Shown: positions 1 through 6,340 of the stretch, piece by piece
How positions within the stretch are numbered: the stretch's first letter is position 1
Layout: each line of letters begins with the position of its first letter
Source of the DNA: an uncultured Burkholderiales bacterium
GTDB taxonomy: Bacteria; Pseudomonadota; Gammaproteobacteria; Burkholderiales; Burkholderiaceae_C
Assembly: GCA_903953985.1 (NCBI GenBank)
Contig: CAJBLW010000253.1
Coordinates: 1-14,942, forward strand
Direction: 5' to 3'
DNA: 14,942 bases
Translations under genes and position numbers: made by a program
Notes under the pieces: generated by a model
What the model was told of the DNA's origin: nothing
What the model saw: only the letters and a program-made list of their open reading frames with translations
Databases searched by the model: none

Positions 1-320
1 CCCATGAACACGAACAAAGGAATCGAGATCAGCACGTCGTTGGACATGACCGAGAAAGCGCGCTGAACCATCAAGTCAAGCGTTTGCTGAACCGCCAGAT
101 CGGGGTTGGAGCTTCGGTAAGCAATCCAGGCGAAGATCATGCCCATGCCCATGAGGGTGAACGCTGTGGGGAAACCCAACATGATCGCCACCACCACCAA
201 GGCCAGCATCAACAGTCCCAAATGACCGTTCGCCATCTCGGAAGGAGGAGGCAACAAAACAAAGGCCGACAACACGACCAAGGCCATGATCGTCAGGCCA
301 AACCAGACTTCTTTTTTCAT
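1..320 (-). CDS. dctM: TRAP transporter large permease (DctM family), 5' part only
   Basis: The first 106 codons are present and the rest lies beyond the left edge. The protein begins MKKEVWFGL, followed by a hydrophobic segment (about residues 7-23), then a second long hydrophobic stretch (about 34-67) that includes GFPTAFTLMGMG, typical of the start of DctM large permeases. Near residue 100 comes SIPLFVFMG, also a DctM signature. In the family this subunit forms the Na+-driven translocation channel in the inner membrane together with DctQ. The ATG at 320 overlaps the dctQ stop in an ATGA arrangement, implying translational coupling. An AAGGGA ribosome-binding site lies about nine bases upstream, inside the end of dctQ. 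The family is firm; the substrate cannot be read from this subunit. Confidence 0.93.
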   Translation of the reverse strand, partial: MKKEVWFGLTIMALVVLSAFVLLPPPSEMANGHLGLLMLALVVVAIMLGFPTAFTLMGMGMIFAWIAYRSSNPDLAVQQTLDLMVQRAFSVMSNDVLISIPLFVFM

Positions 321-940
321 TTTTGATTTCCCTTGGCAGCCACCAACTCGCCCAACTTGACGATGTCTTCGTCTTTCACATTGACCATTTGCTTGAGTTT
401 TTCGACATCGACCTCGTCCACGTCATCGCCACGCTTGGGCCACTCCCCCTGCTTGATGCAGACGATGCAACGGACAATTTCAACCAAACCTTGAGCCAAA
501 AGGAAGGCACCCGCAATGGGCAAAATGGTTTTGAACGGGTAGATGGGCGGACCGTCGGCCGTCACGTTGGAGTGTTCGTTGATGGCCCAAGACTCGGCAG
601 CAAAACCATAGCCGGCATAAGCCAAAGCCACCACACCGGGAATGAAGAACAGGATGTACAGCGTCAAGTCCAACCAGGCCTGCAGGCGGGGCGGAAAAAA
701 GCCATAAAGCACATCGCCGCGCACATGGCCATTCTTGGACAAGGTGTAGGCACCCGCCATCATGAACAGCGAGCCATACATCATGCTCATCACGTCAAAG
801 GCCCAGGCATGAGGGCTGTCCAGCACATACCGAGAGAACACCTCCCAAGAGATCATGAAGGTCAACGCCACGATCAGCCAGGAAAAAAATTGACCAATCC
901 AAGTACTGACTCTGTCAATAAGGAGCAAGAGATTTTGCAT
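317..940 (-). CDS. dctQ: TRAP transporter small permease (DctQ family)
   Basis: A 207-residue membrane protein with four hydrophobic segments (about residues 12-32, 48-68, 88-110 and 136-160), the standard topology of DctQ small permeases. SWEVFSRYVLDSPHAWAFDV (31-50) matches the family pattern of an arginine and tyrosine after the first helix followed by a conserved tryptophan. In the family DctQ pairs with DctM in the inner membrane. A charged tail of about 45 residues (163-207, rich in Asp, Glu and Lys) is longer than the short tail usual in the family, and its role is unknown. The gene sits between dctP and dctM and overlaps dctM by four bases. No strong ribosome-binding site precedes the ATG at 940, so the exact start is the least certain part. 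Confidence 0.93.
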   Translation of the reverse strand: MQNLLLLIDRVSTWIGQFFSWLIVALTFMISWEVFSRYVLDSPHAWAFDVMSMMYGSLFMMAGAYTLSKNGHVRGDVLYGFFPPRLQAWLDLTLYILFFIPGVVALAYAGYGFAAESWAINEHSNVTADGPPIYPFKTILPIAGAFLLAQGLVEIVRCIVCIKQGEWPKRGDDVDEVDVEKLKQMVNVKDEDIVKLGELVAAKGNQK

Positions 941-961
941 AAGGGAACCGCATAAATGAAT

Positions 962-988
962 CAGCCATCCAGGTTGACTGGATGGCTG
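962..988 (-). other. Hairpin between dctP and dctQ
   Basis: An 11-bp perfect inverted repeat (962-972 with 978-988) with a 5-base loop fills much of the 67-bp gap between the dctP stop and the dctQ start. No run of T follows it in the direction of transcription, so it is not a classic intrinsic terminator. Hairpins here in transporter operons often protect the 3' end of the binding-protein message or cause partial termination, which gives more binding protein than permease. That role is inferred from position. Confidence 0.6.
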
Positions 989-1007
989 TAGGGGAAGCTA
1001 GAAAAAA

Positions 1008-2141
1008 TCAACCTTTTTTAGGGGCTGGGGCTTTCGCTCCGAAGAAGTGGTTCACAGCCATGCGACGGCTGATGTTGGTGTCCTGGTCCCACTTGACGGC
1101 ACGCTGTGCGAAGGCGCGCTGCGATTCCACGATCTCTTTGAACAATGGATTTTCCGAAGACTTCTTTTCAACAATTTCAGTCCATATTTTCAGTTGGTCT
1201 TGCAAAATCGCATCGGGTGTTTTGTAGAACTTGACCTTGTCTTTGGTCTGCAACTCGATGTAGTCCTTGGAGTAACGGTCAATGGCTTTCCAAGACATGT
1301 CGGCCGAAGCAGCTTCTGTGGCACCCGCGATCACAGCCTTCAACTTGGCAGGCAAGGCGTCGTACTTGGTCTTGTTGAACATGATCTCAAACGTCTCAGC
1401 GCTCTGGTGGTAGCTTTGCAGCATGCACACCTTGGAGACATCGGGGAAGCCCAAAATACGGTCAGAGGTGGCATTGTTGAACTCAGCGCCGTCCAGCAGG
1501 CCGCGGTCCATGGCTGGCACGATCTCACCGCCTGGCAAGGCGTTCACGGCAGCGCCCATGGCGGTGAACAAGTCAATGGCCAATCCGTTGGTGCGGAACT
1601 TCAAGCCTTTGAAGTCAGATGACTTGGTGATCGGCTTTTTGAACCAGCCCAAGGGCTGGGTAGACATGGGGCCGTACAGGAAGGACTGCACGTTGCCGCC
1701 AATGGAGGCGTACAACTTGGCCAGCAGCTCTGCGCCGCCGCCGTACTTGTGCCAGGACAAAATCATGTTGGCGTCCATGCCGAAGGCCGGGCCAGAGTTC
1801 CACAATGCCAAAGCGTTTTGCTTGCCATAGTGGTAACCCAACACACCGTGACCACCGTCCAAAGTGCCTTTAGAGACCGCCTCGAGCAAACCGAAAGCAG
1901 GCACCACAGCACCAGCGGGCAGCACTTCAATTTTCAGATCGCCACCGGTCATGTCGTTGACCTTCTTGGCGTAGTCCAGTGCGTACTCGTGGAAAATGTC
2001 CTTGGCAGGCCAGGTGCTCTGCCAGCGCATGGAAATCGGGCCGGTTTGGGCCGTGGCGATCATGGGTGCAGACAGTGCACCGGCAGCAACAGCTGCACCT
2101 TTGAGAAGATGACGACGGCGTGGGGTTTTGTTGTCTGACAA
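1008..2141 (-). CDS. dctP: TRAP transporter solute-binding protein (DctP family, TakP-like)
   Basis: A 377-residue periplasmic binding protein that delivers an organic acid to the DctQM permease. It begins with a twin-arginine-type signal (residues 8-15, RRRHLLKG), a hydrophobic stretch to about residue 28 and a likely cleavage near ATA/QTG (29-34). Conserved TRAP features include KFRTNGL (181-187), whose Arg183 corresponds to the arginine that binds the substrate carboxylate, and GGEIVPAMDRGLLDGAEF (204-221). From memory it resembles Rhodobacter TakP (2-oxo acids): Gln162, Arg183, Glu220 and Phe221 line up with that protein's ligand and cation-site region, with Phe where TakP has Trp. A 2-oxo acid or similar monocarboxylate is therefore a reasonable guess, no more. 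The start is TTG, supported by a GGAG seven bases upstream. First gene of dctPQM. Confidence 0.93.
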   Translation of the reverse strand: MSDNKTPRRRHLLKGAAVAAGALSAPMIATAQTGPISMRWQSTWPAKDIFHEYALDYAKKVNDMTGGDLKIEVLPAGAVVPAFGLLEAVSKGTLDGGHGVLGYHYGKQNALALWNSGPAFGMDANMILSWHKYGGGAELLAKLYASIGGNVQSFLYGPMSTQPLGWFKKPITKSSDFKGLKFRTNGLAIDLFTAMGAAVNALPGGEIVPAMDRGLLDGAEFNNATSDRILGFPDVSKVCMLQSYHQSAETFEIMFNKTKYDALPAKLKAVIAGATEAASADMSWKAIDRYSKDYIELQTKDKVKFYKTPDAILQDQLKIWTEIVEKKSSENPLFKEIVESQRAFAQRAVKWDQDTNISRRMAVNHFFGAKAPAPKKG

Positions 2142-2148
2142 AGTGAAT

Positions 2149-2152
2149 CTCC
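2149..2152 (-). promoter_or_regulatory. Ribosome-binding site that fixes the TTG start of dctP
   Basis: On the minus strand GGAG lies seven bases before the TTG at 2141-2139. It is one of the clearest Shine-Dalgarno matches in the window. It supports a TTG start directly before the SDNKTP-RRR signal peptide, where no ATG is available. Confidence 0.65.
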
Positions 2153-2258
2153 AATCGTGGTTGAACTATCAAGCGCGAAAAATTACCGCTTGGTTAAGAA
2201 TTATGCAGCGCACCCAAGGCTCGCCCGTCAGTGAAAACCCTAGGTCGGCTCGTCATTA

Positions 2259-2295
2259 ATTTCAAATTGAAATGTTGAAATGTTGAAAATTTCAA
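2259..2295. repeat. AT-rich block of tandem 8-bp repeats and two overlapping palindromes upstream of dctP
   Basis: In otherwise GC-rich DNA this block has TTGAAATG at 2267-2274 and again at 2275-2282, then TTGAAAAT at 2283-2290. Two odd-centred palindromes overlap these repeats: 2259-2273 (ATTTCAA, A, TTGAAAT) and 2283-2295 (TTGAAA, A, TTTCAA). It begins right after the torD stop codon and lies about 120-155 bp upstream of the dctP start. The regular half-site spacing suggests an operator or DNA-bending site for the dctPQM promoter. A CATAAT hexamer nearer to dctP could be a -10 box, but I see no good -35 partner. A simple tract without function cannot be excluded. Confidence 0.5.
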
Positions 2296-2931
2296 TCAAG
2301 CCACCAAATCGAAGCCCTGCGTTTCTACACTCAGGAAAGCTTCGGTGAATTCGGCCAAGCGGGCATAAAAAACGGCTGCAGGATGCGCCTGCAGTGTTTG
2401 GCACATTTGCGGCACCCACGGCTGCAGATGTTGGCTGAAAAATGCCATTTGGTGCGTGAGGTTGGCCACGGCCACATCGTCCCCGGCAATCAGGTAGCGC
2501 ATGACTTCGAAAACATAAGCCACATGGTCTTCGGTGTCGGACATGCCCTCGCCTTTGCCCAAGCCCAAGGCTGCCAGGTCGTCGCGCAGTTTGACCAGTG
2601 GCTTTTCGTTCAAAAAGCCGCTGAGGTAGTGCGAGCCATACAGGTAAACCTCGGGCTTGCCCACCCCACCAAACAGGCGGTTGTATTCGGTCACCACCTG
2701 ATCGTGGTTCAGGCTGCGTGCGCTGGCCACCAAATTGCGCCAAGGCTCCTCCAAAAAGCCACCGGCATCGGGGGCCTCGGTCACGGCCACCTGCAACTGG
2801 CTCAGCAAATCGGCCGAAGGCGCGGCATACAGCAGCTGCGACAGCAGGCCGTACACCTCGGCGCGGGCGGTTTCTTCGTCCAGCGCGTGGCTGCTGGCGG
2901 ACAGGTTCAGGTCTTGGCTCATGGCAAGCAT
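2296..2931 (-). CDS. TorD/DmsD-family molybdoenzyme chaperone
   Basis: A small, all-helical cytoplasmic chaperone of the TorD family, which binds apo-molybdoenzymes and aids cofactor insertion. Supporting features, numbered from the second ATG: EVYGLLSQLLYAAP near the N-terminus (22-35), a QVVTEYNRLFGGVGKPEVYLYGSHYL-type central segment (about 75-100) and TEDH at 130-133, the family's E-x-D-H motif. The length, 208-211 residues, is usual. It follows the Fe-S protein gene with no gap: the upstream TAA is followed at once by an ATG at 2931. A second ATG at 2922 is equally possible, and neither has a clear ribosome-binding site. Its likely client is the formate dehydrogenase catalytic subunit of the same gene run. 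FdhA has no Tat signal, so it would act in maturation and not in export proofreading. Confidence 0.88.
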   Translation of the reverse strand: MLAMSQDLNLSASSHALDEETARAEVYGLLSQLLYAAPSADLLSQLQVAVTEAPDAGGFLEEPWRNLVASARSLNHDQVVTEYNRLFGGVGKPEVYLYGSHYLSGFLNEKPLVKLRDDLAALGLGKGEGMSDTEDHVAYVFEVMRYLIAGDDVAVANLTHQMAFFSQHLQPWVPQMCQTLQAHPAAVFYARLAEFTEAFLSVETQGFDLVA

Positions 2932-5082
2932 TTATCGTTTTTTGGGGGGCAGTTGGCCATCGGTGATGCGCACTTGGTTCTCGTCGGTGAACATGTCAAT
3001 GACGCGGCAGTCGCCGCACATTTTCAGGCGCTCCAGGGCCGGGCCTTGGAACATGCTGTGGCCTGTCAGGCGGCCCAGCATGGTCTCGATGGCTTTGAGG
3101 GTGCCAAAGGGTTTAGCGCAGCGGATGCAGGCGTAAGGCGGGCTGCTGTGCACCACGCGCGGCTGCATCCGTTCGGTCAGCAGCGACAGGCGTGGCTGCA
3201 GCGTGATCGCATTTTCGGGGCAGGTCGTGACACAGAGACCGCATTGCACGCAGTTTTTCTCGACAAAACGCAACTCAGGCTGCAAGGGGTTGTCTTGCAG
3301 CGCCGACGAAGGGCAAGCGCCCACACAGCTCATGCACAGCGTGCACTTGCTGCCGTCCACCGAGATGCTGCCTAATGGCGACCCAGCGGCAGGCAAGGCC
3401 AGCGCCTTGGGTCGACTGGTCTCGTCCATCGCCATCACGGGCGACTGCGCCATCAGGTGGTCGATGACCAGCTCGAGGTTGCTGCGCTTTTCGGCCTGCA
3501 CCGCGTGCCGGGCGGCCACGGCAGGGCCTGTGGGCAGGCTTGCGGTCTTGAGGCTGCGGGCGCACAGGCGCTGCAAATCACCATCCAAAGATGTTGCGGT
3601 TTTGGCTTCGATCAGCTGGAAATGCACACCGGTGTAACCCAGGCCGTTGAGCAGGCTTTGAGCCACGGCCATTTGCTCCATGAGCGCGGCGCGGTATTGC
3701 GGCGCTTCTTCGGCGGTGATCAGCACCATGACCTGGCGTGCGCCATAGGCCACGGCCGACAGCCACAGCTCCAGGCCCACACTGGCGGTGTGCCACAGGG
3801 CCACGGGCATGACCCGGGCAGGCACACCCTGCATGACGCCCAGCTGCGCACCGCGGCCCAACTCATCGATCAGAGCCTGGCCTTTTTCTTGGCTGTGCAA
3901 AAGCAAAGCAGCATCGCGTCCGCCAGCGGCTTGGTAGGCCGAGAGCAATGCGCGGATCTTGGCACCTTGCTCTGCCGGGCGCGGATAGGCGTAGGTCAGT
4001 GCGCCCGTGGGGCAAGCCGTGGTGCATGCGCCGCAGCCCACACACAGGTTCGGGTTGACCACGATTTGCTGGCGGCTTTTGTCAGAGCGCACGGCTTCGG
4101 CCGAGCAGATGTCAATGCAGGCGCTGCAACCCACTTGTCCATTGCGGCTGTGGGCGCAAAGCTTTTGTTTGTAGGCAAAAAAACGGGGTTTTTCAAACTC
4201 GCCCACCAGTTCGCGCACCTTCAGCAAGGTGGGCAGATCTTGCCCATCCCAGCGGAAATAGCCTTGCGGCAACGCGTGCGATGAAAACGTGGGCGAGGCT
4301 TTATCGCCGCGCAAGTCCAGCACCACATCGAAGCGCTCGGTTTGTGGGCGGGCGTCGCGGCTGAAGTCGATGGCACCTGCGGCTTCACACACCTTGACGC
4401 AGTCGCGGTGCGAGCTGCAACGCGACAGGTCCACCTGGTAATCGAGGCCAATGGCCTGCTCGGGGCAAGCGGCCACGCAGGCGTTACAGCGGGTGCACAG
4501 GTCCAGATCAATCGGGTTGCTGGCATCCCAAGTCACATCAAAGGCGCCCAGCCAGCCGCTCAGGCTTTGCAAGCGCCCGGCCACCACAGGATGGCGCCGC
4601 TCCTGACTGCCCCCGGTGTTGCCAGGGCCTTGCGCAAAAATGGTGACCTGCATCGCATCTGACAAGAAACTGGCGGCGCGTTCGGCCACATCGATGGCCC
4701 CGATGATGAGCACGCGGCCTTCGCTTTTGTAAGTGACGGTGGCCACTGGCTCAGGTTCGGGCAAACGGGCTGCGGCCAACAAGGCGGCCATTTTGGGTGT
4801 GGCGTGTTCGGCTTCGCGGCCCCAGCCACCGGTTTCGCGGATGTTGACAAAGCGGATCGGAGAAACAGCGCCTTCGGTTTGCTCGGCCAGTTCACTGAAC
4901 AAACGCTTTTCTTGCGTGCAGGCCACCACCACGGTCTCGCCGGTTTTCACGGCTTTCTGGAATTGCCCCGCTTCGCGGCGGCACAAAGTGGTATGCAGCG
5001 TCAGGTCCTCACCCAGAGCTTGGCCCAGTGCTTGGGCTTGCAGGGGCATGGTTTGGTTGCAGTTGCAAATCAGGGTGGTCAT
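2932..5082 (-). CDS. Multi-cluster 4Fe-4S ferredoxin-like protein of formate dehydrogenase loci
   Basis: A 716-residue protein with no signal peptide, counted from MTTLICNCN at 5082. Classic 4Fe-4S motifs occur at C196-C199-C202-C206, C347-C350-C353-C357, C580-C583-C586-C590 and C611-C614-C617-C621. Further cysteine groups lie at C222/C228/C232, C309/C319/C322/C326 and C652/C655/C689/C692, so six to seven clusters are possible. An N-terminal CNC motif and a short hydrophobic strand (124-131, VLIIGAID) hint at a small Rossmann-like part. Proteins of this type accompany DUF3305, DUF3306 and TorD genes at formate dehydrogenase loci. Their function is not established; electron transfer to or from the enzyme, or Fe-S delivery, are the likely roles. 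An earlier in-frame ATG at 5214 would add 44 residues lying in the DUF3306 gene, which look non-native. Even with the chosen start the two genes overlap by 74 bp. Confidence 0.85.
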   Translation of the reverse strand: MTTLICNCNQTMPLQAQALGQALGEDLTLHTTLCRREAGQFQKAVKTGETVVVACTQEKRLFSELAEQTEGAVSPIRFVNIRETGGWGREAEHATPKMAALLAAARLPEPEPVATVTYKSEGRVLIIGAIDVAERAASFLSDAMQVTIFAQGPGNTGGSQERRHPVVAGRLQSLSGWLGAFDVTWDASNPIDLDLCTRCNACVAACPEQAIGLDYQVDLSRCSSHRDCVKVCEAAGAIDFSRDARPQTERFDVVLDLRGDKASPTFSSHALPQGYFRWDGQDLPTLLKVRELVGEFEKPRFFAYKQKLCAHSRNGQVGCSACIDICSAEAVRSDKSRQQIVVNPNLCVGCGACTTACPTGALTYAYPRPAEQGAKIRALLSAYQAAGGRDAALLLHSQEKGQALIDELGRGAQLGVMQGVPARVMPVALWHTASVGLELWLSAVAYGARQVMVLITAEEAPQYRAALMEQMAVAQSLLNGLGYTGVHFQLIEAKTATSLDGDLQRLCARSLKTASLPTGPAVAARHAVQAEKRSNLELVIDHLMAQSPVMAMDETSRPKALALPAAGSPLGSISVDGSKCTLCMSCVGACPSSALQDNPLQPELRFVEKNCVQCGLCVTTCPENAITLQPRLSLLTERMQPRVVHSSPPYACIRCAKPFGTLKAIETMLGRLTGHSMFQGPALERLKMCGDCRVIDMFTDENQVRITDGQLPPKKR

Positions 5083-5752
5083 GTTCGGGGTGCGCTTTGA
5101 CGTGGGGCTGCTGCAAGGGGCTGGACGACCCTGCCAAATCGGGCAGGTAAGCCGGCGACTGTGCCACAACTGGCGAGCCTTCCTGCGATGCAGGACTTTG
5201 CTCAGGGTTTCCACGGGGGTCTGCAGCTAGGCTCTCGCCAGGACGCCCAGCGGTCAACACAGCATCTGCTGAGGCCGCAGTCTTTGCAGCCGTTTCATCG
5301 GGTTTGTCGAACAAACCCAGCAATTGCGCACCCACCATTTTTTGCAACATGCCCGCAGGCATGGGGTCGGGTGTGTTGTAGTCGCCGATGTAGATGTCGA
5401 GCCCGTCCATGACATTGAAATGCGGGTCGGTGAACAGCTTTTTCATGGCCACATTGCGCACATCAGCGGTCACGCCGGGCCGCATGAAAGGCTGAAAATC
5501 CGAGGTCGGAGTCAAGGCGCGCGCATCGTCCAGGCTGGGCAGGGGCTTGTCGGTCAATTCGCTGGACTTTGTTTCGGTTGCACCCAATTCAAGCTCTTGG
5601 GGCGCAGCTTTGGAACGCTGTAAGGATTGGGACGATCCGGTCAACTCAGACGACTCGACCGGACTCGCCGGGGTGGCTGGCTCGGCCACTGGCAAGCCTT
5701 TGGCCACAGCCTGTTTGCGCTGCGACCAGCGGCTGAAAAAGTGCTCGCTCAT
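5009..5752 (-). CDS. DUF3306 protein, formate dehydrogenase-associated
   Basis: A 247-residue protein that starts MSEHFFSRWSQRKQAV, the N-terminal signature of DUF3306. A conserved core around residues 75-150 contains FQPFMRPGV, VRNVAMKKLFTDPHFNVMDG and LDIYIGDY. Before and after the core lie low-complexity stretches rich in Ser, Pro, Ala and Glu, and the last ~95 residues look disordered. There is no catalytic motif or membrane segment. The family has no established activity; it is found beside DUF3305 and formate dehydrogenase genes. The ATG at 5752 overlaps the DUF3305 stop (ATGA), so the two are probably translationally coupled. The C-terminal 74 bp overlap the start of the Fe-S protein gene, an unusually long overlap. 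A reading that opens upstream at 6082 is only the shadow of DUF3305. Confidence 0.85.
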   Translation of the reverse strand: MSEHFFSRWSQRKQAVAKGLPVAEPATPASPVESSELTGSSQSLQRSKAAPQELELGATETKSSELTDKPLPSLDDARALTPTSDFQPFMRPGVTADVRNVAMKKLFTDPHFNVMDGLDIYIGDYNTPDPMPAGMLQKMVGAQLLGLFDKPDETAAKTAASADAVLTAGRPGESLAADPRGNPEQSPASQEGSPVVAQSPAYLPDLAGSSSPLQQPHVKAHPEHDHPDLQLQPNHAPASPSTGPSSG

Positions 5753-6306
5753 GGGCCCTGCCTCCCGCCCTTGCGCTTGTCCAAGGTGCTGACCGACGCG
5801 GGCTGGCCAAAACGATCCGTCAGTCCCTGAAAGCTTTGTGGGCGCTGCCGACGCTTGACCTCGGGCACATAAAAGGCGTCGGTGAAGGCCTGCAGCCGCG
5901 CCACCACTTCGGGCGAGGCGGGGACGTTTTCCACGGTTTCCTGGGCATCGAGCCAGCGACCTGCATCGTGGTAACTCAGGCTCAGGGCCTGGGGTATGGC
6001 CAGCTCCGCCTGACCCTCCAGCCCTTGTTGCAGACGCCACATGACAAAGAGGCTGGGTGTGGGCGAGGTGAGATTGAGCCAATAGCCTTCGGCGTCGTCA
6101 CTGAACAGCTCCAGCCGCCAAGCGGGGTAGAGCCACAGGGCTTCGTCATCGGTTTGCCGCAGGCATCGCGGGGTCTCACCAAACCCGACTTCATGCAGCA
6201 CCACGTCGGCCAGCACCCAGCGATGCGACTGCCAGCGGGCCATGGCCCCTTGCACGGCTTCACGGCGCATCAGCACCGCCATTTCAGACACGACATGAAC
6301 AGACAT
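5749..6306 (-). CDS. DUF3305 protein, formate dehydrogenase-associated
   Basis: A 185-residue soluble protein. The order of features fits DUF3305: a QSHRWVLADVVL segment near residues 26-37, LYPAWRLELFSDDAEGYWLNL (about 59-79) and SPTPSLFVMWRL (81-92), where family members carry an aromatic-rich EGYYLNLSSPEP-like core. The C-terminus (about 140-185) is basic. No enzymatic motif is visible and no biochemical role is known to me. It starts 34 bp after the histidine kinase stop and overlaps DUF3306 by four bases. A role in assembly or electron supply of the neighbouring formate dehydrogenase is inferred only from repeated gene neighbourhood. Confidence 0.85.
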   Translation of the reverse strand: MSVHVVSEMAVLMRREAVQGAMARWQSHRWVLADVVLHEVGFGETPRCLRQTDDEALWLYPAWRLELFSDDAEGYWLNLTSPTPSLFVMWRLQQGLEGQAELAIPQALSLSYHDAGRWLDAQETVENVPASPEVVARLQAFTDAFYVPEVKRRQRPQSFQGLTDRFGQPASVSTLDKRKGGRQGP

Positions 6307-6340
6307 TGGGCTCTTTCTTTCAGCGGGGCTTGCCCCTTCA

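Noticed and set aside
323..955. Long plus-strand reading opposite dctQ (and similar long plus-strand readings opposite dctP, the Fe-S gene, fdhA and fdhB)
   Set aside because: These are low-complexity, His/Gln/Arg-rich translations antisense to clear family members and arise from codon bias in GC-rich DNA.
5083..5214. 44-residue N-terminal extension of the Fe-S protein from the ATG at 5214
   Set aside because: The extension is basic, lacks family features and lies wholly in the DUF3306 gene; MTTLICNCN fits the family start better.
6325..6336. Terminator between the kinase and DUF3305 (GGGGC-TT-GCCCC)
   Set aside because: Stem of five pairs with a two-base loop and no T run; the gap is only 34 bp, so read-through is more likely.
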